Shown here: positions 1-9,492 of the stretch, piece after piece
How positions within the stretch are numbered: position 1 is the stretch's first letter
Layout of the letters: the number at the start of each line of letters is the position of its first letter
Translations under genes and position numbers: made by a program
Notes under the pieces: generated by a model
The model's input: the letters and a program-made list of their open reading frames with translations, nothing else
The model's database searches: none
Told to the model about the DNA's origin: nothing
Assembly (NCBI GenBank): GCA_030386875.1
Contig: CM059576.1
Location: 12,776,058 to 12,840,057, forward strand
Source: Morinoia aosen
Taxonomy: Eukaryota; Arthropoda; Malacostraca; Amphipoda; Talitridae
Length of the DNA stretch: 64,000 nt
Reading direction: 5' to 3'

Positions 1-1180
1 TATGAAACTAATTCAACCATACAGATCGTAAACCGTTTTTAATATGAAATTACGTTAAATCTATCGCAAATCATACTACCAAAAATCAAAAAGAAACTGA
101 GCAAATTTTATTGTTACTTCAACCAAGCACTATTATGCTTCAAGAAAAACAAGCAATCACGAGGGTATCTTTAGCGAACACATAATATGTACCCGTTCGT
201 TTGAAAACAAAAAAACTTATATCATGGTTAATAGCCTTAATTAAAAAAACGCACAGGAAAAAACTGTTAAAGAAGAACCGTTACATCACTTTTATGATTA
301 AAGGTTAAACGCAAAGCAAATGGATTATAGATAAAACGCATTTGAAAATAGAACGCAAGAAAAACATGTCAGAACTCCAAAGAAGAATTCCCTATTAATA
401 CTCTACCCCTCGCCGTTAAAACAGCTGGGTTATCATTATAGTTAAAAAAAAATCAGAACGCCAAAACAACAATACGGTTAAGTAAATTGTTAGAAATACA
501 ACAAAATAAAATTTACGCACCGGGAAAAATCATTAACACAACCACAGCATTCGAAATAAATGTTTAAACCCTTTTTCCGTTAAAGTTAACATTTTCCGCA
601 AACAACCACCACAGACGATTAAAAATTAATTTTAATACATTCTCAGAAAAAAAAATTTACCGCATAGGAGAATATTAAAAAACTTAATAATTAAAAAGCA
701 TAAAAGCAAAGCAAGGAAAACACGCAAAAAGCAAGCAACTGACTTACCGTGCTTAAAATAATTTCAGCACGTCGACAGCCATGTAGAACGATGTAAAGGA
801 ATCAAATATTGAAACGCCATTTCATATTGGTAAAAATAATCCACCGAATATATAAAAAAAACATTTGCACGATCACAAATACCTTAGTGTTTTCGCACCT
901 ATTAGAACAATTGAAACATTAAACAAAAATAAATCGCAATAACACCTTGTAAAAAAAAAATTTCGTAAGAAATCGGAAACACCACAAAAAAAATAATACA
1001 AACCAAAATCAACATTATTAAATTAGAAATGTCAAACTTCTAAAGTCAAATTAATAACGAAATTACTAATTAAAATCTTGAGAATTAACGCGTCAATATT
1101 AAAAAAACTTAAATTAAAAGCATGGATTAAATAGAACACTGCGCGCATTTTATCGCATATTTCTTGCGATTAGCATTTTT
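1..1180. other. A-rich non-coding stretch next to the gypsy 3' end
   Basis: No reading frame or domain is visible. The + strand is strongly A-rich. Because the gypsy element runs on the minus strand, this is its 3' side and may be 3' UTR or 3' LTR. I could not find a matching copy on the other side of the element, so an LTR assignment is unproven. Confidence 0.4.
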
Positions 1181-1222
1181 CCTAACTCACTGCGCCAGTG
1201 AGTTAGGCACTTTAGCCTAACA
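1181..1222 (-). repeat. Perfect inverted repeat at a possible 3' LTR start
   Basis: A perfect 12-bp inverted repeat with a 3-nt loop (CCTAACTCACTG / CAGTGAGTTAGG) sits at 1181-1207. A further GCCTAAC at 1215-1221 can pair with the same GTTAGGC. Read on the minus strand, the sequence beginning TGTTAGGC at 1222 follows a purine-rich TTTTGGAAAAAG, which looks like a polypurine tract followed by an LTR start. The unrelated LTR at 14904-15319 also starts TGTTAGGC. No partner LTR was found. Confidence 0.4.
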
Positions 1223-1411
1223 CTTTTTCCAAAATTTTTCGCCTATTTTCTAATTTCGTTTCAAATAAATTTTCCATCCTCCAAATTTCAAACACTTTAG
1301 ACGCGTCGCGCCCCTGCAGCGTTACAGGGACGGCTCTGGCGTCCTGCATCTCGGGGACGTCCTGCCCGCTTCACGCGAGGTATATTAATAACTACCACTT
1401 CACGCGCAACG

Positions 1412-1666
1412 TTAACTACTACTGCTCCTGCTGGAGGATGCGTGGGGGCCTCCCCCTGGAAATACTTCTTTTTTCACGTGATAAAGGACCGTTCCCATCC
1501 CCATGGTTATAGGGATTAAGAACATAATGATGACATCAGTCACCTTGTCTGGTAACAGCTCCATTGTGGAATTTTCGTTTATCCACGCTTCATTTATGGT
1601 TGTTGAGTGCGTCGAAAGTGCAGCGACGAGCGTGTCCACGTCGATATTCGACTGGGCGTTGCCCAT
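1412..1666 (-). CDS. Small ORF in env position: predicted myristoylated single-pass membrane protein
   Basis: An 84-residue ORF lies downstream of integrase on the same strand. It starts MGNAQSN, a good N-myristoylation context (Gly2, Ser6). It has one hydrophobic segment at about residues 45-64, followed at once by two lysines, and a serine-rich tail. The same frame stays open upstream to 1780, but a strong 3' splice signal lies 13 nt before this ATG, so I prefer this start on a spliced mRNA. It is far shorter than a retroviral envelope, which usually exceeds 400 residues, and has no visible signal peptide or furin site. It could be a reduced envelope substitute, an accessory membrane protein or a chance ORF. 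I do not recognise a family. Confidence 0.45.
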   Translation of the reverse strand: MGNAQSNIDVDTLVAALSTHSTTINEAWINENSTMELLPDKVTDVIIMFLIPITMGMGTVLYHVKKEVFPGGGPHASSSRSSSS

Positions 1667-1679
1667 TGAGCTCTCGCTC

Positions 1680-1710
1680 CTGCAAGGAAAAGATACAGAA
1701 AGATTAGCAT
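1680..1710 (-). promoter_or_regulatory. Candidate 3' splice site for the small ORF
   Basis: Minus-strand sequence shows a branch-like CTAAT (1703-1707), a pyrimidine-rich tract and TTGCAG ending at 1680, directly before the exon containing the ATG at 1666. This is the layout of a subgenomic env-type splice acceptor. A matching GTAAGT donor candidate is at 8462-8467 in the leader. Confidence 0.5.
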
Positions 1711-2401
1711 GGCCGTTATAAAATAAAATAAATACAACATATAATTTGGTATCAAATCTAGGTTGACTGACAATAGTCATTTAACAACCACGATAGTCTC
1801 GCATAAAAAAAATATAAACGCTGAACGTATCGAAAAATGTCAGGTGACAAGACACCTGTCTTATAAATTTGACTTAAATTCTTGCTGATCGTCGAACATT
1901 CTGGATCATCGACATTCTAGACCTAGATTCTAGATCAGCGACATTCCGGATCAGATAAAAATAGCTCAGCAAGATCGCAATAGCGCCTCTCGCAGCATGA
2001 TTTACATGCTCAGCGAATTCAATTCACCGCCTTCTCAAACGTTCACGAATAAAAATGTCAATTTAGCAAAACGAATGTCTGAGTGAATTCGAGAAAAAAT
2101 TTAATGACACGTCTTAGCGACAGCAAAAGCTAGACAATATAAATTCCTCTGGTGTAAATACCTAACATTACCTCAATTGACTTGAGAATAAAACAACAGT
2201 AAGAATAACATATAAAAATACAACGCATTGATTACTGAGATTAAAATGAACGCAAAGCATATTGCACAGAGCAAAAAATAAACTCCTAAAATTATGATTA
2301 TGATCCTTAACATTATTGATAAACCGTTAAAACAACGATAAAAGGTAATTCGTTACTCGTCGATTGTTTAGAACGTCATACAGTCTAATGAACTCGTCTT
2401 T

Positions 2402-3445
2402 TTAACTCACAGTTTTACTCTTTTTCAGTGGTAACAAATGATTTAGATTACTCCTAATAATTTTTGATCCAATTTTAATATCAGCGTAATTACGTTTCAC
2501 TCTTTGGACTACTCCTGGACCCACCCAGGTCAGTTGAAGCTTATGTTTCTTATCGTGATTTTTTAAAAGAACGCGATCGCCTACGTTTATGTCTTTGTTG
2601 CGCCGCTTGAGATTTCTATAGAGATTTCGCTCTGTTGTGTTGTTTATAATTAAATTTCTAATATTTTCCACGGTTCGAATGGTTTCTCTAGCTCTAAAAT
2701 TCACTAAATCTAATTCTTCATCAAAACTGTAAATGACTGAATCGAAAGATTCTGACTGGTAGTATTCACATGTGTCACGATTAAAAACCACGAAGCTTGG
2801 TGTTTCACCTATAGTAGAATTGAGAGAGTTATTCAAGGCATTCTCAACCATTTCTAATAATTGATCCCACTCAGCATGAGCTAGAGTGTTTACATACAAT
2901 TTCAAAAGGTTGGTAATTTTCTTATTGTTGCGCTCTATAATAGCGTTAGAATGAGGACTGTAAGCTAAAACTTCTCTCTTATCAATAGCATGAATTTTTG
3001 CGTACTGTTTTACCGCTACGGATTTGAATTCGAGGGCGTTATCTGAGATGAGTGTTTTGGGGTAACCTAATAGTGAAAAACAATTACTTAGACAAGCAAT
3101 TATTGTTTCAGTACAACGATTGGAAACAGCATACAACCTGCAGAATCTCGAAAAAAGGTCGATTACTACTAGTATGTACTTATTCCCATTATCGGTAATT
3201 TTAAGCGGTCCTAGTAGGTCCGTTGACACAACTTCAAAAGGCTCTTTAGCAATCGGAGCTGTCAAAATTTTAATTGGCACAGATGGTCTTGCTTTAATAA
3301 TTTTACAGACTTCACAGTCTTTAACAAATTTATGCACAATTGTTTTTTCCAAATGATTATAATACTTCAACTTAAACTTGAACAACGTATGAACGTCGTC
3401 CGTGTGGTACATGGTGTGTATCGCTAAAATAGCTTTACCCATCAA
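2402..3445 (-). CDS. Gypsy pol, integrase segment
   Basis: About 347 residues. The N-terminal zinc-binding region shows histidines near residue 10 and a CEVCK pair (C-x2-C). The DDE core is visible as DLLGPLK, LISDNALEF and, after YSPHSNAI, the glutamate in IERNNK. The C-terminus carries a WVGPGVV element of the GPY/F module. The enzyme would insert the cDNA into host DNA in the nucleus. The frame is the same as the protease-RT frame, restored after several shifts upstream. The first codon used here is not a natural start, because this is an internal part of a polyprotein. The catalytic triad is complete. Confidence 0.85.
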   Translation of the reverse strand: MMGKAILAIHTMYHTDDVHTLFKFKLKYYNHLEKTIVHKFVKDCEVCKIIKARPSVPIKILTAPIAKEPFEVVSTDLLGPLKITDNGNKYILVVIDLFSRFCRLYAVSNRCTETIIACLSNCFSLLGYPKTLISDNALEFKSVAVKQYAKIHAIDKREVLAYSPHSNAIIERNNKKITNLLKLYVNTLAHAEWDQLLEMVENALNNSLNSTIGETPSFVVFNRDTCEYYQSESFDSVIYSFDEELDLVNFRARETIRTVENIRNLIINNTTERNLYRNLKRRNKDINVGDRVLLKNHDKKHKLQLTWVGPGVVQRVKRNYADIKIGSKIIRSNLNHLLPLKKSKTVS

Positions 3446-3515
3446 AGAATTAGGTACGACTGCTGTTAGAATTGTACTAGGTCTATTATCAATCTCTCTA
3501 CGGCGATACAGAATG

Positions 3516-3965
3516 TCATTTAGAATTAAAAAATTTTGTAAGTCTGGAATAGTCGAAATACTGTCGTAATAAAGCGTTTTTAATTTCTATGCAGAAAGGG
3601 TCTTTGTTCTGCTCGTCTATAAATTCTTTAATAGTCCAAGAAATCTCTGTTTCTTTCGGTACATAGTCTAGAAGCGGTGGTCGCGCTTCTTTGTCTGCTG
3701 CTCTGTCAGCATTGTCGCTATGCGGCGGTTCAACCACCTCATCCCTTGTCACGTGCAGTCCTTTTTTTCGTGCTCGTGTCTCCACAATACAAACTTCCGA
3801 TTCAATTGCGGATTCCAAATCATCACAACAATTTAGTTCTTTAAGATTTAATTTCTCGTTATTTATAGGTAGTCTGCTTAAATAATCTGCTACAACATTT
3901 TCTTTACCAGGTAGATATTTTACGACTGGTTCGAACGCATGAACACTAATACACCACCGCGCCAT
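3516..3965 (-). CDS. Gypsy pol, RNase H C-terminal part and linker
   Basis: About 149 residues. It begins ARWCISVHAFEPVVKYLPGK and then NVVADYLSR, the typical end of the Ty3/gypsy RNase H domain that precedes the integrase. The adjoining in-frame sequence upstream (to about 4100) encodes YSDHKPF, another RNase H hallmark. The remaining residues are a polar linker toward the integrase zinc finger. A frameshift near 3500 separates it from the integrase frame, so in this copy the polyprotein is broken. Confidence 0.8.
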   Translation of the reverse strand: MARWCISVHAFEPVVKYLPGKENVVADYLSRLPINNEKLNLKELNCCDDLESAIESEVCIVETRARKKGLHVTRDEVVEPPHSDNADRAADKEARPPLLDYVPKETEISWTIKEFIDEQNKDPFCIEIKNALLRQYFDYSRLTKFFNSK

Positions 3966-4011
3966 ATTGGTATCCTCGGGTAGTTTTTTAGTGAAAAGCG
4001 GAGCAAAGGGT

Positions 4012-4332
4012 TTATGATCTGAATATACCCGGACGAGGTACCCAGTTATTAAAAACTTGAAATATTTTAATGCTGAATGAATTGCGAAGAAATCTTTTTT
4101 GGTAGTAGAATATCTTCGCTGGTCTTAGAATTTTGTCGCTTGAATCATCCGCCTGCATTAGTACAGCTCCAATCCCTGAGTTCGAAGCGTCAGTAAAAAC
4201 ATGGAAGTCTTTCGTATAGTCAGGATGTCTTAAAACTGTGTCGGAGGTTAATAATGACTTCATAAAATCAAAACTTTTTTGACACTGTTCTGTCCAAATA
4301 TAATCAACATTCTTTCTCAAAAAGTTGTACAA
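4012..4332 (-). CDS. Gypsy pol, RT-RNase H junction
   Basis: About 106 residues. It carries the RT connection region and the start of RNase H, recognised by FHVFTDASNSGIGAVLMQ with the catalytic aspartate. It is in a third frame relative to the flanking pol segments. The last 25 residues are out of frame: the expected RNase H continuation is found in the neighbouring frame from about 4115 downward. The break lies near an A-run and is probably a small indel. Confidence 0.75.
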   Translation of the reverse strand: MYNFLRKNVDYIWTEQCQKSFDFMKSLLTSDTVLRHPDYTKDFHVFTDASNSGIGAVLMQADDSSDKILRPAKIFYYQKRFLRNSFSIKIFQVFNNWVPRPGIFRS

Positions 4333-4537
4333 GGGGTAAGCTACTTCCGCAAAGTTGGGAAAAAATTTCGAAAATAGTTTGCTAACCCTAAAAACTGTTG
4401 TAGTTCCTTAACATTGGTCGGCGCTCGGCAGTCTTGTAATTTCTGTGAATATTTACACTTAAACCATCGGCGGCAATGATATGGCCCAAATATTCCAATT
4501 CTTTTTTGAAAAAGTTACATTTCTCAAGCTTTAATGA

Positions 4538-6598
4538 TCAATTGCCGGATCGCAGCATCGTAAGGACGCTTTCTATATCCGTTAAATGTTGAAATTTATC
4601 TTTGGAAAATACCAAAATGTCATCAAGGAAGACAAATGCAAGTTTACCCAGAATGGGTGCTAGCGCAGAGGTCATTACTCTTTGAAATACTCCCGGAGAA
4701 GTTGAAAGACCGAATGGTACACGGCAAAAATGAAATTTACGGTAATTTATACTAAATGCCGTGTATTTTCTACTCTCCTGTTCTAATTCAATTTGATGGA
4801 ACGCCGAGCGAAGATCAAGGTTAGAAAACCACGCGTTACCGCCTAAAGTCGCTAAAATATCATCAATGCGGGGAATGGGATAAGAGTGTTTAATCAAAAC
4901 TTTATTCAAGGAACGAAAATCTATTACGGGACGAAGATCTTCCGATTTCTTTTTAACTACAATGACAGGAAAATTAAAATCAGAGTTTGACTCTTCTATT
5001 ATTCCCTGATCGAGCATATCGTTAGTTATTCGCATTACCTCTTCTTGATATTTGTGAGGTATGCGATAGGGAGCTAAATTTAGTACCGGTGCTTCGGGTT
5101 TCAAATGAATTTCATGCTTCAAAATATTAGTAACGCCTATGGTTTCACCTTCGAGTGTTACTACATCACGAAATTTATTTAACAAATTAACTAAAGGTAA
5201 TTGAATGTCTACTTCATTGCATGAAATATCCTTTTCCGACAAAACACGTCTTAACTCCTGCTTTCCACCTTCTGACACAATTACTTCTGCTTCTGAATCT
5301 GCATTTACTTCTGCATTAAATTTTAGCTCCTCGTTATCAACGAGAATTTCACTTCCGCCACGAGTGTCAGCATTCAACTCAAGTTTTCTATTGACCATGG
5401 CATTCATTCCGCCACCTGCCGAGACAACTTTCATTTTATCTGACCCCGCGATCGAATTTACTTCAACATTATGAGCGTCTCTTAGTGCTGTTTCAACACT
5501 CGTTAAATATACTTCGCTCTCGATATCCTCTGCTTCTATTAATTCAACATTACACAGCATAGTATTCTCAGACAGATACACTGTCTCTTCACTTGAATTC
5601 AACACCATAATTGGCACCACGCCGTCACTGTCCACTTGAACAATTGAATCTGCTATCATAGCACCATTATCGAGACATCTTTTTGTAATTATATACTCTC
5701 CTGGCGTTGGTTTCTTAAGGAAGCCATAAACAACATTTACTGAGTTACCAGGAACTTCAACCTGATTGCAGTGCACAACTAACTGCTTCGGACTCTTCGA
5801 CGTCTCAGCCACCGTTGGACTTTCTTTCTTTTTTCTGCAGTCATCATTTTTTACACGTCTATTACTTTTTCTCGCGACAGCAATCTCTGACACTAGACAG
5901 TCGCTGTTCACTATTTTTCTCATGACTACTTCTCTGCTCAACAAAGGCTCCATATTCAAATCACGAAATGGAATTGCAACATTATCCCAAAGAAGTTTTC
6001 GATCTTTAAAATTAATTACGGCGTCCTTCAAAACGTCACGACCAAGAATTAAGTCATAATGAAATTTAGCTTCTTTTACAATAAGAGCATTTGTTTTAAT
6101 CACTTTATTAGAACCGGGAATGGTAATATATAATTCAACTTCCCCTGTTACGTGACTCTTGCCGTTTATTCCCCTAACTGTGAGATTACTCGGCTTAACT
6201 TCATCACTCAAATTTTTAACTTGCCTGTAACTGATCAGACATTTCTCTGAGCCACTATCCACTAAAGCATTTAAATACTGGTCATTATTTTTGATGATAA
6301 TTGTCGGTTTATTACAGTCTTTGAACGCGACTAAACCAGCATTCTTATTAACATTATTTACAACGCTCACAGAGAAATAGGATTCGACAGACTTGCTTCG
6401 ATCATGAGTATTTTCTAGCTCTTCGTCTTGCAATAAATTATATCTATTTTTACACTTAAATAAGGGATCAATAAACGATTCAGTTGTCTCGCAGGTATCT
6501 GGTATTTTTGCCACGGTCGCAAGATTAACGAGGTTGTCGCCGCTGATCACCTCGGGCTCAATCAATTTCAATTCCTCCTTACTACCTTCACCTAGCTT
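4538..6598 (-). CDS. Gypsy pol, protease and reverse transcriptase
   Basis: About 680 residues. An aspartic protease is marked by ALVDSGSEKCLI near residue 105. The reverse transcriptase follows: a primer-grip/finger region (LRPVIDFRSLNKVL), motif A (FSNLDLRSAFHQIE), motif B-like (VPFGLSTSPGVFQ) and the active site FLDDILVFSK near residue 650. Long spacers between protease and RT are acidic and serine-rich. No AUG is needed, because this frame opens at a -1 slippery site at the end of gag. The frame ends early at 4538 through a shift, after which the RT thumb continues in another frame. Confidence 0.85.
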   Translation of the reverse strand, partial: KLGEGSKEELKLIEPEVISGDNLVNLATVAKIPDTCETTESFIDPLFKCKNRYNLLQDEELENTHDRSKSVESYFSVSVVNNVNKNAGLVAFKDCNKPTIIIKNNDQYLNALVDSGSEKCLISYRQVKNLSDEVKPSNLTVRGINGKSHVTGEVELYITIPGSNKVIKTNALIVKEAKFHYDLILGRDVLKDAVINFKDRKLLWDNVAIPFRDLNMEPLLSREVVMRKIVNSDCLVSEIAVARKSNRRVKNDDCRKKKESPTVAETSKSPKQLVVHCNQVEVPGNSVNVVYGFLKKPTPGEYIITKRCLDNGAMIADSIVQVDSDGVVPIMVLNSSEETVYLSENTMLCNVELIEAEDIESEVYLTSVETALRDAHNVEVNSIAGSDKMKVVSAGGGMNAMVNRKLELNADTRGGSEILVDNEELKFNAEVNADSEAEVIVSEGGKQELRRVLSEKDISCNEVDIQLPLVNLLNKFRDVVTLEGETIGVTNILKHEIHLKPEAPVLNLAPYRIPHKYQEEVMRITNDMLDQGIIEESNSDFNFPVIVVKKKSEDLRPVIDFRSLNKVLIKHSYPIPRIDDILATLGGNAWFSNLDLRSAFHQIELEQESRKYTAFSINYRKFHFCRVPFGLSTSPGVFQRVMTSALAPILGKLAFVFLDDILVFSKDKFQHLTDIESVLTMLRSGN

Positions 6599-6978
6599 AA
6601 AAAATCACCTGACTCGGTTTCAGCCCAATGCACTTCATTTTTACTACGATTTGTGCTACCTCTACCACGCAGATACGCCTTATAATTTCTGACTTCCGTA
6701 CCTGTCGCTCGACAATTCTTTACTACGTGAGTTCCACTGCACGCAAAACATCCTCGCGGAAATTGTCCTCTTTGAGATCTGTACTCAAAGTTTCCTCCTG
6801 AATTTCCATCTGTTTTCATCGTGTTACACTCTAAGGAACCATGTCCTCTATCTCCTACATAACTGTTAAACTCTCTACCTCTTGTGCGAGGATTTCGTGC
6901 GAGCCAGGGCCTAGGAACAATCCTACGTACGCCTGATCGAAAATTCCTACGGTAACTAGTTCCGTAGAACACCTCATT
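6592..6978 (-). CDS. Gypsy gag, nucleocapsid segment
   Basis: About 128 arginine- and glycine-rich residues with one zinc knuckle, CFACSGTHVVKNC (C-x2-C-x3-H-x4-C, near 6712-6750). This RNA-binding part is in the same frame as the capsid segment upstream and is cut off from it only by a TAA at 6979-6981. The segment ends at a TAG (6592-6594), six bases after a slippery heptamer that leads into pol. The usual Ty3/gypsy nucleocapsid has one such knuckle, so this part looks complete. Confidence 0.75.
   Translation of the reverse strand, partial: NEVFYGTSYRRNFRSGVRRIVPRPWLARNPRTRGREFNSYVGDRGHGSLECNTMKTDGNSGGNFEYRSQRGQFPRGCFACSGTHVVKNCRATGTEVRNYKAYLRGRGSTNRSKNEVHWAETESGDFLS
6598..6604 (-). promoter_or_regulatory. 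-1 ribosomal frameshift heptamer TTTTTTA (gag to pol)
   Basis: On the minus strand the gag frame reads GAT TTT TTA AGC TAG. A -1 slip on T TTT TTA moves ribosomes exactly into the pol frame, which has a TGA just upstream and is open from here on. This is the X XXY YYZ pattern used by several retroviruses. A 6-bp stem (CGAGGT / ACCTCG) begins some 35 nt downstream, further than the usual 5-9 nt spacing, so the stimulatory structure is uncertain. Confidence 0.65.
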
Positions 6979-7953
6979 TTACGGAAATTGATCTGGCTCA
7001 TCAAAACTCTCCTCAATTTCACTGGTCACTTCTCCTACGTAAGCTTCACTCTCGTGCCTGACTTGGTACTTACGAGCAAGTATCTGTTTACTTTCGGCCT
7101 GACTTCTTACTGTGGCAATCAATTTTGCTAACAACTCTTCAGCAGTGCTGAATTGGGTTTCAAAAATTTTCCTCGCGAAAGACTCATTGAGCAAGGGACC
7201 TAAAGTAGCCAATGCCAAACTGTAAGACATGCTGTCACCAACAAATTTTTTTAACTCTGCCTGGGTTGTGCAATTTTGGAAATACGTGTGTCTCTGCCAC
7301 CCTAGTGAAGTTGAAGTTAAAATACTCTCAGTAAGCTTTCTTATCTTTGAAAACGCCGTAACGAGCTGCGCGGCCAATGCGTCATTCTTCACTAATTGTA
7401 ACTCATTTAAGTCACAGGCTAAGGCATGAATACTTTTCTCACCACGTGAAACGTAAATATCCTCAAGAATCTGAACTACTTGATCGAACGTGTAATTTAA
7501 ATCAGCATTTACAAGTTTCGTGACAACCGTATTGAAGTCACCTATGTTTTTATTCGCAGATCTTATAAGAAATTCCTTGCGCCTCTGATCACTTTGGGCG
7601 TCTGGAAGTAGTGATAGATACGCTTTTAGATTCTGTATGTGTGTATGGAATGGTTTGTTTTCGAGGAACTCAGCATCGTGAGCCCTCCGTCTACCGCGGA
7701 AGATAGGAAGCTCCGCATTTGTCATAATGGTACCTACATTGGGAACATTTATGTTTGCAGCAATATCGCGTGCAAGTTGCGTCGGGTTTACATTACCACT
7801 ACTAGTACTAGGTCCAGCGCTCGCTGTGGTCGGAGTTGTCATTTTGCTAACTACTGTCACACTAGTCACTCTTGGGGTACTCACTCGTCCGTATCTAGTT
7901 ACAGTAGGGTCTGTCCGTATCACCTCGTCGTCACTATCAAAGTAATCAGACAT
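6979..7953 (-). CDS. Gypsy gag, matrix/capsid segment
   Basis: 324 residues starting at an ATG (MSDYFDSDDEV). The first about 70 residues are low-complexity Ser/Thr-rich. The rest is helical, with the motif ELPIFRG preceding a stretch that resembles a Ty3/gypsy capsid N-domain. It ends in EESFDEPDQFP followed by TAA, and the same frame then continues straight into the zinc-knuckle segment, so the stop interrupts a single gag. Capsid and nucleocapsid together would form the virus-like particle. Assignment rests mainly on position upstream of nucleocapsid and pol. Confidence 0.7.
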   Translation of the reverse strand: MSDYFDSDDEVIRTDPTVTRYGRVSTPRVTSVTVVSKMTTPTTASAGPSTSSGNVNPTQLARDIAANINVPNVGTIMTNAELPIFRGRRRAHDAEFLENKPFHTHIQNLKAYLSLLPDAQSDQRRKEFLIRSANKNIGDFNTVVTKLVNADLNYTFDQVVQILEDIYVSRGEKSIHALACDLNELQLVKNDALAAQLVTAFSKIRKLTESILTSTSLGWQRHTYFQNCTTQAELKKFVGDSMSYSLALATLGPLLNESFARKIFETQFSTAEELLAKLIATVRSQAESKQILARKYQVRHESEAYVGEVTSEIEESFDEPDQFP

Positions 7954-8750
7954 CAATCAATCCTATTTCCTCAATCAATTCGAAAATTTCCCTATTCTCA
8001 ATAAAACGTCAAAGTTCAATATCAATCAAAGATCACTCAAAAATTAATGCATCACTTCGTGAACAAAAATAAAAATATTTTGCCTAACTTCAATCAATAC
8101 ACAGAAGAATTAATAATCCACCTGAATTAATAATCACAAAATAGTAGCAAAGAATTAATAAAACACATCACCAATAATCTCAATGAGAATAAAAACTAAC
8201 GTCACTTATTAATAGCGTCCGAAGAATTTAACTTTTTAAGCACCACAACCAGCACTATTGTTGCTGTTCTATTGTTGCTGTTTTACCAACTGCTGTTCAC
8301 GTGACACCGCCTCTCAGGCAAGAGCTCTGAGCTTCAAAAAAAAAATTTACAGCTGCTGCGCAGCAAAAGAATTTCCTATCAAAATTACAGCTCCGAACAA
8401 TCAAAATTAATGTTCTCAATGACTCCTACTAACCCTACTACTTAAAAACAATAACTATCAAACTTACAATAGGTATTGAAGTTAAAAGGGTGGCAAATCA
8501 GCTATATCCAGATACGTAGTGTGCAGCTGTGTCGTCTATCACTGTCACTATGCGACTGCCTGCTTGCTGGTAGCCTGCTACTGCAATGCGCTTCTCACAC
8601 GAACACGGCAAAAAAATCTGATGCAGTAAATGCGCACAAAAAATATAGCCTGCTTAGCGACAGCTCTCAGAGGCTCGGGTACACTCGTACCGAGATAACA
8701 AAAAAATTATCAACAAAACTTAACTGAAACAAAGATGATGGCTGCAGCTC
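7954..8750 (-). other. Gypsy 5' leader, AT-rich
   Basis: Non-coding on the element strand. It holds a GTAAGT splice-donor candidate at 8462-8467 that could pair with the acceptor at 1680. I searched by eye for a TGG-starting tRNA primer site and an LTR end but found no convincing one. Confidence 0.4.
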
Positions 8751-9035
8751 ACGTCGCTTGACGTTGAAGGAATGCAGCCGCTGGTACTCGATGTTTGATA
8801 TGACGTCGAGTCAGGCTATCACGTTGCTGAAGATACACGCCGGTACTAAGGTAACTTGGTACCACGTTGATGAACTGATACTTTATAATGGTAGCACGTG
8901 TCACTCAGCACTGGTACAGTTATTGGCACGGTTTATAACACCACAAGTTTGTAGTAAAGTATCTCAAAACAAGTTAATTCAAGTTGTGGATCACTTAATT
9001 GTTTGTAGCACTTGTAGATTTAATAAATTGTTCCT

Positions 9036-9263
9036 TTACTGGATACTTGTAGCTGGAAACGCGCAGATTCTGACCTCGAAGACAATCTCTATTTCGTCTC
9101 CGGACTCGTATACAAGAATTCTTGTCCGCAACGGTGAATCAAGATTAAGAAAAACCGTAAATTGGCAGTAGGCTTCTTGTAATAATTCCTTCGGTACTCC
9201 AATTCCAAGTACGATAGTAGTTTCTTGCGGCTGCCAGAGTTGATTGTTGTCGCCGGTACACAT
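9036..9263 (-). CDS. Hypothetical 75-residue leader ORF
   Basis: ATG-started ORF (MCTGDNNQLWQPQ...) about 190 nt downstream of a TATA box on the same strand. The product is acidic, without a recognisable domain, membrane segment or signal peptide. It ends at CCA followed by GTAAAG, which could be a 5' splice site, so it might be a first exon. It lies upstream of gypsy gag and may be a leader ORF of that element or unrelated. I do not recognise it. Confidence 0.25.
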   Translation of the reverse strand: MCTGDNNQLWQPQETTIVLGIGVPKELLQEAYCQFTVFLNLDSPLRTRILVYESGDEIEIVFEVRICAFPATSIQ

Positions 9264-9452
9264 CGGGATTTAATAGTGTTCAAAATTGTCACTAATTGGA
9301 CACTTGATATCCACTTAACACTTATGCACGATTATGCTAGTGTGAGTTCTGTTCACCACATACTTAGGCCACCACAATGTGCAGGGCAGGATAAAACACG
9401 AGTGGCTTGGGAAGTTTACTGTCTAGGTGTTGGTTGAAGGCAGGTAATTGTA

Positions 9453-9492
9453 TGAATGAGCACCTGGCCTCGACAAGGGCGGCCTTTTATAG
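9453..9492 (-). promoter_or_regulatory. TATA-box promoter candidate on the minus strand
   Basis: TATAAAAGG at 9484-9492 (minus) sits in a GC-richer context (GGCCGCCC follows). An initiator-like TCATTC lies about 30 nt downstream near 9453. It points toward gypsy gag and could be the 5' LTR promoter, but no duplicate at the 3' side was seen. Confidence 0.45.
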
